The notes: generated by a model from the letters alone, not told the origin. Positions 45,502 through 58,384 are shown, counted from the first letter of the stretch. The stretch: 64,000 bases of DNA from Ricinus communis (GCF_019578655.1 NC_063263.1:1860001-1924000), one strand, 5' to 3'. Program-made: numbers and translations.

Positions 45502-46949
45502 TGATAGGCTATATATGTAGCTACAATCTAAGGCAGTGAATCTATCGATGTAGACTAGCACTAACGGTGAGTATCAAGGTCGTATTCTAGGGTAAGGATA
45601 ATCCTAGAACTACTACAGCGTCTTATGATATCTAACCCTAACAAAATCAATGAAGTTGCTACTCTATGATTAAATATAAACAAGTGGTTAACTAAGCGTC
45701 AAACAGACTGAAAGTATTTAGTGAAACAATCAAAGGAAAAAGCAAACCCAATGGGACCTAAGCTAGTTGGATTTTAGTGAAGATAGAGATTATATTGATT
45801 ACCAATTGCAATTATCCGTAGTTGAATTCTTAACTGAATTCAGTTTCCCTTTCGAGATAACCGGATTCCTAAACCTAAGAACCTAAAGTTGGAATCTCTT
45901 CCTAACGATCGATTATTAATTAGCATTAAGCTTTAACCTGCCTCTATTAAGCTTTGTTAATTCTTAATCTGGCTAGTCAATTACCCTTATCTCTAAGTGA
46001 TCATTAACCAATTCTTGCTATTCAAATTTTCAATTACTAAATCAATTTCTCAATTACATAAAGCAATCTAAATACCACAACTCACAACGTCTCATGAATA
46101 ATGTGATTTCTCATTAATAATGAAAGCAAGAAGAGACAAGCATTGATAATCAAAGTCTCATAAGCATTAAAAATAATCCAACAACATAGGAACCCCATTG
46201 GGTTTAACAAATTTAGTTACTCATACTAATAACCAACACAAAGTAAAGAACAAAGTCAAAAAAGTAAATTGAAGGCATGTACACCCTTCTTCTTCAAGTT
46301 GGATGAAAAACCCTAAATTCCCAATTCTGAATGATGAACCCTAAATTGCCTCTTGAATGCCTCCAAATCTCCTATTGATCTTCAATTTGATGTTAAAACC
46401 AATGTAATCCTTCATTAAATAGATGAAATGGTCTCCTAAAATCGAGTATTGAAATCTGGGAAAAGATGGCTTATGCATGTATATGTAAAATCAAGTCAAA
46501 AAATCAAACCCTAACTCAATAAATTGCATTTGCCTATATAAATCCTCAGCACGTGCGGAGTCCAGACTGTGCTGGACCTCCGCGTCCCGCAACTTAAGGC
46601 TTCTTCCTGACCGTGCCCTCGCCGGTACTAAGCCACCACGGGCCATGGTGGAGGCCGTGGTGGCTTCAGAAACCATGCCAAAATGGCACTCTTGAGGGTC
46701 AAGTGTTGATGGTTCAGCACGGCCAGAGTCCAGGCTGTGCTCATTCTTGGAATGCTAGTCCTTGCTCAATTTTGATGGATTCTGGTCCATAATTGCGTGT
46801 ATTTCCCTTGATTACTAATAATGTTCATCGATAATGACTGGAAACATGAAAGGAATCAAAACATAGGTGATTCTGGCATAAAATAAGATAACTATATATA
46901 AAAATGTAAACAATTAGGCATATAAACATGTATAAAATGATGCACATCA
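45502..46949 (-). repeat. 3' LTR of Athila-like element C
   Basis: Matches 56933-58384 along most of its length, with differences roughly every 10-20 bp by eye. The exception is the patch 46548-46673, which has no counterpart in the other LTR. Confidence 0.88.
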
Positions 46950-48700
46950 AATCACCTCACATTTAAACTTTTGCTTGTCCTCAAGCAATTAATAACTCAA
47001 TACATACACAAGCAATAATCACCCCTCAAAATCCATGCTAAAGTTCACCACTCAACCTTATTCAACATATAAAGAATGAAACTCAAGTAACTAACAAATT
47101 AGACACCTTCAAAGAAAAACTATAATAATACCATCTCGAAGTACAACTTATATAACAATTCAGCATTAAAGAATAGGAACCACTGCCTCACAAGAATCTC
47201 TCAAATCACTCACAGTGTTTATAGGTAAACAAGAAAATTCCCTCAACACAGCTGCACACAACCTGTTTACCATAAGCTTGCTCATCAATCTCATCTTCAT
47301 TACCGCGAATATATAAATACCAAAATCAAAGGGTCTTTACAAAGGTTGAAATGTGGCTAAGGTAAAGGTAAGAGTATTTGGATAAACGTGTAAAGTATAC
47401 TGAAAAATCATGCAATTATTTAAAATGAATGCTTCAGGAGCTGAATGCCAAAACAACAAAAATACTCCCTAAGCCTTATTTGAAGTAAATGATGCTCACA
47501 AGAATTAAATTCAGAAGAGCTAAGAGCTAAGAAATAAGTCAGAAATTTTTTTTCTTCTTCTTTTGTTTGTTTGTTTTTTTTATGAATAATGTGTATATAT
47601 ATTATAGTAGCTTATATAGGAGCTGCATGATTAGTGAGATAAACAATGAGAATAGTTATCCAATTTGGATTGAAGGGAGCATCAAAGAATGACTAAAAAG
47701 ACTAAGTGAATTTATAACAAAGTTAGGTACTATGATTCCATAAATGAAGAAGCAAAACACATAATTATTCAGTATACAAGGTGAAAGGAAAGATAGATGT
47801 ATAGAATGGTATATGTGTAGTGTACAGGTGTAAATCATGAAGAAAAGGTTAAGGCTCAAAACTGGCTGACTAATTAAAATAAAGGGTAGGCTTTTGGCTA
47901 GATGTGGTGAATTCTTAAGTTGCCCAAATCATCTAATGGTATTCAAAAATTCATGTAACCTCAACAAGCATTACAGAGCAAGTTCTAGAAATAAAATTAA
48001 GTACAGCGCACACTCAAACATGAAAAATCATGAGCATAATATGAAATGGATGCTTAAATTTTGGTTCAAAAACTCATATTTGAAGTGGCTAAAATTTGCA
48101 ATTGGTTTCCAGACTTATCAATTGAATCATCACATAAATTGTATAAGAGATTGGCATAATCAAAGTTCAAAGTCAAAGGTTGTAAATTTGTAAGAAACTC
48201 AGGTAACGCTGGTTTAACCTGGCCAAATTAACATATTGAATACAGTGAAATTTCTTTCAAGAATAAAAAATCGAGAGGGACAATCAATTACTAGTGTGTG
48301 AATTAAGTCATTAATTACGAAAGAATAAACTAAGCTTAAATGTCATGAAAAACCTAGGTCCTAACATCCTAAAAATAGTCCATTATCATTGCCTAAACAA
48401 TCAAGGGAGATAGCCACAGATACCTACCCCACACTTGAGTATAACACTGCCCACAGTGTTAGAAAAATAAAATCGGGTATAGTACATGACTAGCACATCA
48501 GAAAAATGAAGATCATATTAAATGTATATATCAAGAAGGCAAAGCAAAGTGTTCTACTAAAATAACATAATATGAAAGAAAAAAATAACATAAAATGAAA
48601 ATGCAAAAAGAAACAAAAATTAAGTAAAATAAAAATAAAGAAAGAAAATAAAAAGGAAAAAGAAAAAGAAATAGAGCATAAATTTTTGTCACCATCGTAG
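46950..48700. other. Non-coding 3' internal region of element C
   Basis: AT-rich, with a purine/A-rich run at 48590-48675. The open frames here on either strand are low-complexity. I see no gene. Confidence 0.5.
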
Positions 48701-48899
48701 TACTCTGCCAAAGCATGACACATTCTCATTGGTTTTTGGCCTACTGAGGAGGAGTAGCAGGAAGGGGAAGGAAGGGCGTGGTGGTGGCACAAGGTCCGTG
48801 AAGCAACCTGCTAGATCGAACTCCATATCATCGATGAATCGCTAATTTTATGCTCCGGTCTCCACCATCTTTCATATTTGCTCCGCCATTAGGTCTGTC

Positions 48900-50225
48900 T
48901 GGGTGGCCTGCCTATCTAACCCATGCATAGGCTACCAGAGCATATTATTTAAACCCTGAAACTATGCCCTAGTCTCCTCTTGAAACTTCGAACTCCTTTG
49001 CATCTGCCTCTGAGCTCGGTGTAAACATCGCGTAAATCATAAACTCGATCTAGTCGGTCAGCCAAAGCACTAATCTGAGCACTCGATGCAGAATAAGAAG
49101 AGAAGGCTCTAGATGTAGGCATAAACACTCTGGCTGAGTTAGGAATCCAAACATTTGGAATCTCAGTCATAGTGTCCTGGCTGGGCCCTCTTTTTGCCTC
49201 CCACTATACCGGACCAGACTGACTCATGACACGGTGTCGGTAGCCATGATCATCTGCATGTTGATCATCTATCTGATTCCTAGTGGTGTCATATCACCAA
49301 TCTGAGAAAGCTCAGATAGACAGTCATCTAATACATCCAGTCTCTTAGTCAACTAGTCATATACGAGCCAAAATAGCAGTACATCTTCTTCTGGGCGTCG
49401 ACTATGAATGAATGGACTTGACGAGCCAATAGATATCCCAAGTCAAGCTTCTTACAATGCTGCATAGCCTAGAGGATGAATACATCAGCCTGTGTGACCG
49501 CTCCAAACTATCTCCCCTGCCTATAATCGTGTAAGCTAACACAGTATGGAGATAGCGGAGATGATCCAAAAGGCTAGACACCTTAGACATCCTGGGGTAG
49601 TATGATTCTGGCCTGTGTACTAATGAATCCCACATGGTGTCGTACGATATTAGGTTGATGTAGATGCATCCCTGATACTTCTCGCCTGAGGTCTCCTACT
49701 CAATCCATAAACCCAAATGCATGCCGAATTATGGAACTGACACTGAGAACTCCCTTCTTCCAAGTCTGAAGTAAACTGCATTCGGCTAATGCCAGTTTGT
49801 GATCTGTTGCTGCAGAAAGAAAGTGTTGAGGAATTCAGTTATGAGCTCATGGTAGGTTGGCTCAATGATGTCGAAGAACTGTACGTAAGGCAGAATGTCG
49901 AACAGTGCATGCACATCCTAAGCCAATCCCACTCTCTCCAAGTATACAAAGTCGATGCAACGTCCAACCATTACTTGCTTCCATCTCATTACTTGGAAGC
50001 GGCTCTCGTTATCAGCATTCTGAAATGTCCAGAAGGGATGTCGACCAGGTGCGGGTGGATTTGCAGCTGGTGTTCTTCGTGCTCAGACTAGTTGCTGTTA
50101 TGGTGGGGGTGCTGGTGCTGGTACTGGTGCTGATGAAGGTGAAGTAGAGGAAGAGGTTCCTTCGCCACGTTGGCGCTTACTAGTAGCGGCGCGTTGCGGT
50201 TACTTTCGACGGGATTGATCGCGAT
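48900..50225 (-). pseudogene. Athila-type extra ORF downstream of pol in element C
   Basis: One long minus-strand frame from about 50225 to 49402 runs through a Ser/Pro/Ala-rich start, then RWKQVMVGRCIDFVYLERVG, DVHALFDILPYVQFFDIIEP, TYHELITEFLNTF, AVYFRLGRREFSVSVP, SKVSSLLDHLRYLHTVLAYT and IIGRGDS. In this frame only four stops (TAG/TAA) interrupt the central ~200 codons, next to GLA, WH, VSVP and WIE. The pattern resembles the plant-specific Athila ORF/'putative plant transposon protein' family, which sits in the env position of these elements and whose function is unknown. A further piece, with SSAQISALADRLDRVYDLRD, lies at 49170-48949. Confidence 0.6.
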
Positions 50226-50840
50226 CCCTCATATTGCCTAATACAGTCAATTATTAGTATTCGAATCGAGAAATCAAGTTAACATAAATTATTCCGAAAA
50301 TTTAGCAGCATAACGGCTATAATTTGACTAACATAAAATTTTAGACTTAAAGATAAGACTAAAGCCTCAATTTCCTATAGAAAACCAATTCACAATGGCA
50401 TTCCAGCCCACATTATTGTGCACCAAATAAAGAAAATTTATGATATTATTTTTTTAAAATAAAATGCTATAAATAAACTTTAATGTTGTCGAACCCCACA
50501 CTTAACATTTCATTATTCAAAATCACACAAACATAGCAACTAATCTAAACTAAATCTAATCTAAATCAAACTTAAGCAGTGTAACAAAACAAAACAAAAA
50601 TCCAACCAAAGCAATAAATATTGACAACTACTGGAGCATATCAAAATGTCCTAAATAATAAAAATTACATAAAAGAAAAATCAAATTTAACCAAATAAAA
50701 GCAAAAGGCGAAGAGACTTACTTGAAATTTTCGTGACAGGTAAGAAAAATTAAGAAAAAGAAGAAACAACACCTTAGAGCTTAGAGGGGGAAAGTTGGAA
50801 ATTTTTTAAAATGGCATGCTTATATAGTCACAGGGGTCTG
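50226..50840. other. Non-coding stretch of element C between ORF and GC-rich repeats
   Basis: AT-rich internal sequence with no recognisable exon. The minus-strand ATG context at about 50231 (ATGAGGGATCGCGATC) could be the start of the extra ORF. Confidence 0.4.
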
Positions 50841-50844
50841 CAAG

Positions 50845-51240
50845 GGCAAGGGCAAGGCTGTGCTGGTCAGCAAGGCTAGGACTCGGCCCATGCTGAACCT
50901 TGAAGCTTCATCCTCGTGCCAATCTACCACGGGTGAAGGCATGGTCGCTAGTCGGGCCGACGACCGTGTTCCGTGCTCGGTGCCTTGGCAGCCGTGGTGA
51001 CAGGTTTTATTTTATTAGCTTACGTACATGTCCATCACGGGCTGGGGCATGGGCGTGGTGACCGGCATGGCCTGGTGTTGCAGCCTGTGGTGGCCTCGAA
51101 AACCATAATGGACGGCTAATTTCCCAATCTCTTCATGTGCATATTCATCACGGGTATGACCCCAGCCGTGCTGATCAGCACGGCCTGGGGATCCAACCCG
51201 TGATGCCCATGAAAACCATGGTGGACGGGTAAAGTCCAAG
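50845..51240. repeat. GC-rich imperfect tandem repeats in element C
   Basis: Sharply GC-rich in an AT-rich setting. About three units of ~105-115 bp share 'TCACGGG..CGTGGTGA/CCGTGCTGA..CAGCACGGCCTGG..GAAAACCATRRTGGACGG' (clearest at 51025-51117 and 51138-51230). The words CACGG/CCGTG make many small palindromes. Related text appears in the left LTR patch at 46550-46690. Confidence 0.65.
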
Positions 51241-51554
51241 CTTTCCTTCGCCATCTCAAGTCGCCAAACTCCCTACCTATATTCAACACATAATACGCAC
51301 ACATTTAGGCTATAATTCAAGTAAAATGTATCAAACAAGGAAGTTCATCTTCACCAATTACCAAAAATTCGACTAAAGTTACTCAAACCTTAAATTCATA
51401 CAACTACATTTAGTATATAAAGTAAGTGTTCTAAGTACCATCAAGCATGCAAACAATTGATAATATAGAATTAAACATAAAAACATAAAGCTAAAATGGG
51501 AATGCCTCCCAATGGCGCTTCTTTTTGTTTCTTGAGTCATTTAGCTGGACTCGA

Positions 51555-54500
51555 CATGGATCATCCTTACAGGTATAGAATCATGTTAACCCGCTGCTCA
51601 ATCTCCAATGAGTTTCCATGATACACCTTGAGCCTATGTCCATTGACTTTGAAATCACCCTTCTCGGGATGATGAAGCTTGACTGTGCCTTATGGGAAAA
51701 CTTGCTTAACCACGAAACCATCGACTCTTGAGCTTCCCTTGAAACAAACGAAGATGTGAGTTATATAGCAATACTCTATCTCCAATCTGAAACTCCTTGG
51801 AACCTTTGAGCCTCTCTGATCATGCCACTTCTTTGTCTTAGCCTTGTAAATTGAAGAGTTTTCATATGCATGTTGACGCCACTCCTCCAATTCACTTAGC
51901 TACCATTGTCTCTCCTTACCTGCAGAATCAACATCAAAATTGTAAGTTTTAAAGGCCCAAAGAGCCCTATGTTCTAATTCAATAGGTAAATGACAAGACT
52001 TCCCATACACAAGCCTATAGGGCGTAAAACCTTTGGAGGTCCTATATGTAGTTCTAAATGCCCATAATGCATCATCCAGTTTCGAAGCCCAATCCTTCCT
52101 ACTTACACCTATACTTCTCTTTAAAATGCATTTTAAACCCCTATTAGTAACCTCAACTTGCCCACTGGTCTGTGGGTGATAGGGAGTAGAGAACCGATGC
52201 GTAACACCATAGCACCTGAGTGCCTTCTCCAATTGAGTATTGCAGAAATGTGTTCCCCTGTCACTAATTAACGTGCTAGATGTGCCAAACCTAGCAAATA
52301 ACCTCTTAAGGAACCTGCAAACGACTCTGGCATCATCAGTAGGTAAGGCATGTACCTCAGGCCATTTGGAGAAATACTCAACAGCCACAAGGATATACTT
52401 ATTACCATTTGAAGAAGGGAAGGGTTCCATGAAGTCAATACCCCAAACATCAAATATCTCAACAGCCTGCATACTAGTTTAGGGCATTTCATCGTAGGCA
52501 GAGATGTTACCTGAGCGTTGACAAGCAATGCAAACCTGAATGAATGTCCTAGCATCCTAGAAGATAGTTGGCTAATAAAAGCACTCGTGATCCAACACCT
52601 TCCTTGGATGGTTCTGATGGCCTCTGAGGTCCCTCATGACAGTGCCTCAAAATCTGAAGACTCTCTTCGCCATAAACACATCAGCGAATGACTTGATTTG
52701 CACATACTCGATATAGGAAGGGATCTTCCCAAATGTAGTATTTCAAATCAGCAAAGAATTTCTTCTTTTGCTAATAAGTCATACCCTTTGGTAAGACCCT
52801 AGCCACAAGGTAGTTAGCATAATCGGAAAACCAAAGAGAATCAGAATATACCTTCAATGAATACAAGTGCTCATCTGGAAATCAATCATCTATCGTGCTC
52901 TCATCAAGTGCTTCCAAGCTTGGATTCTCCAGTCTGGATAGGTGATCCGCTGCTAAATTTTCTGACCCCTTCTTATCCCCGATCTCAATGTCGAACTCCT
53001 GCAACAATAAAATCCATCTGATCAATCTCGGCTTAGCGTCATGATTATTAAACAAATACCTCAAAGCTGAATGGTCAGTAAAGACGATGGTCTTTGATAA
53101 GATGAGGTATAATCTGAATTTGTCGAATAGTGTAATGGTTCCAACCCGTTACATTTCTCTGTAGTAATGTAATGCTCCTAGGCTCCTATCAAAGTCTTGC
53201 TAGCATAGTAAATGGGTTGGAACTTTTTATCAAACCTCTATCCAAGTACAGCTCCAACTGCATAGTCACTAGCATCGCACATTAATTCAAAGGGCAGTCC
53301 CCAATCAGGCGAAGCCATGATAGGGGTTGTGGTCAATAGTTACTTCAATAGCTAAAAAAGAAGATAAACATGCATCATCAAAAACGAAAGGTGCATCCTT
53401 AACTAATAATTGAGTAAGAGGCCTAGCAATCTCAGAGAAATTTCTAATAAACCTTTTGTAAAACCTAACATGGCCTAAGAAACTCCTAACAGCCCTAACA
53501 GAACTAGGGGGTGGCAGCTTAGATATTGTTTCTATTTTAACTCTATCAACTTCCATCCCTGCATGTGAAATATTATACCATAGAACAATTCCCTTTCTCA
53601 CCATAAAATGATATTTTTCCCAATTTAGCACCAAGTTAGCCTCAATGCACCTAACATGCGAAATTTGCCAAACAGTGAGAGAATAAATTACTAAAAATAG
53701 AAAAGTCATCCATAAATACCTCCATCGACTCCTCAATCATATCATCAAAAATGGCCATCATACACTACTGAAACGTAGCCGGCGCATTGCATAGACCAAA
53801 AGGCATCCGTCTATAAGCAAAGGTCCCATAGGGGCAGGTGAAAGTGGTCTTCTCTTGGTCTTCAGGTGCAATTGGAATCTAAAAATATCCTGAAAAACCA
53901 TCAAGGAAACATTAAAACATATGTCCTGCCAATCTTTCTAACATCTAATCAATGAAAGGAAGAGGGAAGTGATCCTTCCGAGTTGCATCATTAAGCCTCC
54001 TGTAATTAATGTAAACTCGAAATCCTATAACAGGTGTGGTATCACCATCCTTCTCATTATGAATTCATCACATGCCTCCTTTCTTGGCCTGACGCACGGG
54101 ACTCACCCAAGAACTGTCAAAAATAGGATAAATTAAACTTGCATCAAGGAGCTTAATTACCTCCTTCTTCGCTACTTCTTTCATGTTCGGGTTAAGCCGC
54201 CTTTATGGCTGAACTACTAGTCTACAGCTATCCTTTATAAGAATCTTGAGAGAACATAAACTAGGGTTGATCCCGGGAATACCAGCAATCTTGTAGGCAA
54301 AGGCCTTTTTATACCTCTTGAGCGAGTCTAGAGTCTTTGCTCGCTCCTCAGGTGTCAAATCTACTGCAATAATCACATGCAACTTTTCTTCCTCATCCAA
54401 GAATCCATAGCTCAAGTGCTTAGGTAACTCTTTCAATTCTAAGGTTGGGGGGTCCTCTAAAGAAGACTTTACTTTTTGCACTTCTGACCTGTCAAGAGAA

Positions 54501-55233
54501 AGAAAAGGGTTAGTAGAACAGCTAGGCTCAGTAGCCAACAAACTAGCAAGCTACTCCAACACTTGCTCATTGGATAGCTCCTCCTCATCTCCTTGCAATG
54601 CTACATGCAAAGGATCATCAAACAATATTTCCTGTAAATGAGACTCAACCACATCATCCAAAATATCAATAGAAAACACAACATCATCATGGTCTAAAGA
54701 ATATCTCATAGTAGTAGCTAAGTCGAAGGTAATGGTCTCATCATCTACCCTAAGCTGAAGCTTTCCATCACAAACATCTATAATAGCCCTAGATGTTGCA
54801 AGAAAAGGTCTACCTAGGATCAAGATCAATAGGAAAAATAAACTTGTCTACCTTAACAAGCACATCTTCAATAATACCCCTAAGAATCTTAATAGTCCTA
54901 TCAGCTAACTGAATGCCCATCCTAGTGGGCTTAAGTTCACTCAAACCTAACTTATCAAACAAACTAGTGGGCATCAAATTAATACTAGCTCCTAAATCAG
55001 CTAATGCACCACTAATAGGCAAATCACCAATAATGCAGGGAATAGTAAAACCCACTCGGATCTCTCACATTGAGTGGCAAATTGAAGAATATCGAACACT
55101 CCTCGTAGTCATTAGTTCCAATCAGATCAAATAAAACGACTTTTGTTACTCGAAATACTTTTAAGAACTTGGCATACTTGGCATCTCGCGAAATAGCTTC
55201 AACAAAGGGTAGGTCTATTGCTTGTTTAAACAA
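51555..55233 (-). pseudogene. Athila-like pol of element C (protease, RT, RNase H, integrase)
   Basis: Reading leftwards. The protease is ALADLGASINLMPTSLFDKL (55055-54810) with the Athila-type D-L-G-A site, then LILGRPFLATSRAIIDV. The RT N-terminus is around 54541-54203, with the FMDD active-site box in VFMDDFSIFS at about 53710. The connection has EVDRVKIETISKLPPPSSVR and FLGHVRFYKRFIRNFSEIAR, RNase H has MCDASDYAVGAVLG (about 53285) and [10 protein letters not shown] at its end. The integrase core in one open frame (52472-51900) has [24 protein letters not shown] and [20 protein letters not shown], so all three catalytic acidic residues are present. The tail KGDFKVNGHRLKVYHGN lies near 51610. 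Stops and frameshifts elsewhere prevent a polyprotein. Confidence 0.85.
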
Positions 55234-55679
55234 GTCAATAAACTTACCAAGCTTATAACCTTCTTAAGTTAAGTTGAAGTAGGGGCGTGGCTAGTACTCT
55301 CTCGAGAGGGCTCTTCACTTGTCTTCCACCTTTTTTATCGCCAGGCTCTCTCTTCCTTCCTGCTTATCTCGATGGAAAATCGTCATCATCAGCTAATGGT
55401 AAAGAGCTAGATAACTGCTTACCTGATCTCAAGGTGATAGTATTGCAATGCTCCCTTGGGTTTGACTCTCAAGGGTGATCCTAGTTCCTTTCGAGGACAA
55501 TAACAATCATGATCGACTCTCCAAGTGGATGGGCTGATTTCTAAGAGCACTATCGGTCTGCTGGAACCTCATCTTAGTTGACGTGACAAACTTCATCATA
55601 AGCTCCTCCAAGTTAGATTTCTTCTCGGCTGGTTGAGGAAGTTGTGATGGTCGACTGCATCGCCTTTGCTTCTTGGTTG

Positions 55680-56764
55680 GTGTCAATCAAAGCTTCGTTA
55701 GTGGACCACAAGCGTTGTTGTTTCTCCAATATAAGTTTGGATGATTACGCCAACCGGGGTTGTATATATTGTTGTATGGGTTGTTTTGCTGTCTAGGTGC
55801 ATTACCCATGTAGTCTACCTGTTCAAGGTCAGCAGAAATAATACAAGATGAAGAATTATAAGTTGGAGCAAACATACCTCTGCCGCACGGTAAAGTGCGA
55901 CCCACTTATCATGAACTTCCATGACTTATCTGGGCAGGGCAGTGGGCACATGGTCGTAGCATCTCAAGGGTCAGCAATCAAGAGCTTGTTGTGGAGTCTA
56001 GTTGACTACTCCCTTGGTGGCCGACTCTGAAGGATTGCCATTGGTAGTTATTCATGGCCATCTCCTCACTTTTCTTGCCTTCTGGCGTCTTCCCCGCCGC
56101 ACTGCAGTTGTCACACCATCACTCCTAGCAGCAAGGTTCAAACTGGTGCAGAAGGTCCTGACCTACATCCATCTTGTGATGCGTGGTTACGAGGGATTAT
56201 ACCTCTCCCAAGCATCGTACATGTTCTCGTGATCGAACTGCATAAAAGAGATATATCATTTCTCAATTTAGCAGTTTTAGTAGGAGGAAAGTACTTATAT
56301 AAAAAAATTTCAGCCAACGATCTCCATGTCGTAATAGTGTTGGGCTGGACATTGCAACCATCTTCTCCCGGTCCTTGAGAAAAGGAGCCTTTCAATCGAA
56401 TGGCATCATCAGTTGTTCCATTTATCTTGAAGGTGTCGCAGATCTCCAAGAAGTTGGCGATGTGAGCATTTAGGTCCTCGCTCGGCAGTCCCCCAAATTG
56501 TACACTATTTTGCACCATCTATATCACGTTTGGCTTTATTTCAAAGTTGTTGGCCGCCACAGGTGATGGTCTAGCAAACTCGTATATTATCCTGGCTTCA
56601 TCCGCAACCCGATTATTGTCTCCCATCCCTGCTGATTTATTCATAGGGGCTTCAAACTCTATCTACGCCTCCTCTTCTTTCTACATACGCTTCCTCAACA
56701 AATGGAGGGATCTCTCTAGTTCAGCAAGAGGGTCTATAGGAGTAGGATTAGAGCTCTTGGTCAT
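55680..56764 (-). pseudogene. Athila-like gag of element C
   Basis: The ATG at 56764 opens MTKSSNPTPIDPLAELERSL. The frame passes TAG codons and reaches the Athila capsid block [37 protein letters not shown] and [20 protein letters not shown] (56518-56230). Downstream is the nucleocapsid-proximal QVDYMGNAPRQQNNPY..YNPGWRNHPN (55860-55720). A frameshift replaces the expected segment after AIRL. It begins about 150 bp inside the primer site, as expected. Confidence 0.8.
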
Positions 56765-56912
56765 AAACTACCTGAAATGGAAAGCTAGCAAACAAAGAAC
56801 ACAGGAATAAATACAATAATAAAGAATATATAGAAAAAAATGAAAAGACAAAAAATAAAAATGGCTAGATTAACACAAACACAAATTCACTCTAGTTCAC
56901 ACAAAATTTCCC

Positions 56913-56930
56913 CGGCAACAGCGCCAAAAA
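56913..56930 (-). promoter_or_regulatory. tRNA-Asp primer-binding site of element C
   Basis: The plus strand reads TCCCCGGCAACAGCGCCA two to three bases before the LTR, which matches the 3' tail of plant tRNA-Asp (known consensus TCCCCGGCAACGGCGCCA) at 17 of 18 positions. It fixes the orientation of C. Confidence 0.85.
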
Positions 56931-56932
56931 CT

Positions 56933-58384
56933 TGATAGGCTATATGTGTAGCTACAATCTAAGGCAGTGAACCTATCGATGCAGACTAGCACTAATGGTG
57001 AGTATCAAGATTGTATTCTCAGGTAAGGGTGATCCTAGAACTACTACAGTGTCTTATGATATCTAACCTTAACAAAATCAATGAAGTTGCTACTATATGA
57101 TTAAATGTACACAAGTGGTTAACTAACACAAACTGAAAGGATTTAGTGAAACAATCAAAGGAAAAAGCAAACCCAAGAGGACCTAAGCTAGTTGGATTTT
57201 AGTGAAGATAGAGATTATATTGATTACCAATTGCAATTATCTATGGATGAATTCTTAACTGAATTTAGTTTCCCTCTCGAGATAACCGAATTCCTAAACC
57301 TAAGAACCTAAAGTTAGAATCTCTTCCTAACGATCGATTATTAAATTAGCATTAAGCTTTAACCTGCCTCTATTAAGCTTTGTTAATTCTTAATCCGGCT
57401 AGTCAATTACCCTTATCTCTAAATGATCATTAACCAGTTCTTGCTATTCAAATTTCCAATTACTAAATGAATTTCTCAATTACAAAGTAATCTAAATACC
57501 CGCTCAGCTCATGAATAATGTGATTTCTCATTAATAATGAAAGCAAGAAGAGACAAGCATTAATAATCAAAGTCTCATAAGCATGAAAAATAATCCAACA
57601 ACATAAGAACCCCATTGGGTTTAACAAATTTAGTTACTCATACTAATAACCAACAAAAATTAAAGAAAAAATTCAAAAAAGTAAATTGAAGGCATGCACA
57701 CCCTTCTTCTTCAAGTTGGATGAAAAACCCTAAATTCCCAATTCCGAATGATGAACCCTAAATTGCCTCTTGAATGCCTCCAAATCTCTTCTTGATCTTT
57801 AATTTGATGTTAAAACCAATGTAATCCTTCCTTTAATAAGTGAAATGGTCTCCTAAAGTCGAGTATTGAAGTCTAGGAAAAGATGGCTTATGCATGTATA
57901 TGTAAAATCAAGTCAAAAAACCGAACCCTAACTCAATAAATTGCATTTGCCTATATAAATCTCTCGACAAGAAGGTAGTAGCTCAGACATCGGATCGCGT
58001 ATAAATCCAGCGTATTGGACCTCAAATGACAACAGGCTCTTCTGGCGCCAAGTGTGCGGTCCTGCGAGCACCACCAAGAGTAGGTGGAGGCGCGAGCGGC
58101 TTGAGAACCGTGCCAAAATGGCACTCTTGAGGGTCAAGTGTTGATGGTTCAGCACGGCCAGAGTTTAGGCCGTGCTCAACCTTAGAATGCTAGTCCTTAC
58201 TTAATTTTGATGGATTCTGGTCCGTAATTGCGCTTATTTCCCTTGATTACTAATAATGTTCATCGATAATGACCTGAAACATGAAAGGAACCAAAACATA
58301 GGTGATTATGGCATAAAACAAGATAACTATGCACAAAAATATAAACAATTAGGCATATAAACATGTATAAAATGATGCACATTA
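56933..58384 (-). repeat. 5' LTR of Athila-like element C
   Basis: Direct copy of 45502-46949. Its outer end reads CACATTA where the other copy has CACATCA. The segment 57960-58112 is unrelated to the corresponding patch of the other LTR. Confidence 0.88.

Larger units (their letters stand above)
45502..58384 (-). mobile_element. Athila-like Ty3/gypsy element C, complete, 12.9 kb
   Basis: Two direct LTRs (45502-46949 and 56933-58384, 1448 and 1452 bp) begin TGATAGGC, and the left one ends CACATCA. They are flanked by the 5-bp duplication CTAAT (45497-45501 and 58385-58389). In minus orientation the 5' LTR is the right one. It is followed by a primer site complementary to tRNA-Asp, then gag, protease, RT/RNase H, integrase, a downstream ORF and a purine-rich tract (TGTGAGGTGATT) before the 3' LTR. 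The tRNA-Asp site, the pol motifs and the extra gene after integrase identify the Athila group. Coding regions are broken, although the integrase core is open over 190 codons. Confidence 0.88.

Noticed and set aside
48490..48792. Minus-strand 100-codon hydrophobic open frame rich in Phe/Leu/Ile
   Set aside because: It is the shadow of an A/G-rich low-complexity run on the plus strand. There is no family motif, and it lies in non-coding DNA of element C.
51015..51304. Overlapping minus-strand open frames with His/Gly-rich repeats (HHGLDPQ, HHRLQHQ)
   Set aside because: They arise from the GC-rich tandem repeat. Two frames are open at once and no domain is recognisable.
56913..56930. tRNA-like sequence (tail of tRNA-Asp)
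   Set aside because: It is only the 18-nt complement-type primer site beside an LTR. No cloverleaf precedes it, so it is not a tRNA gene.
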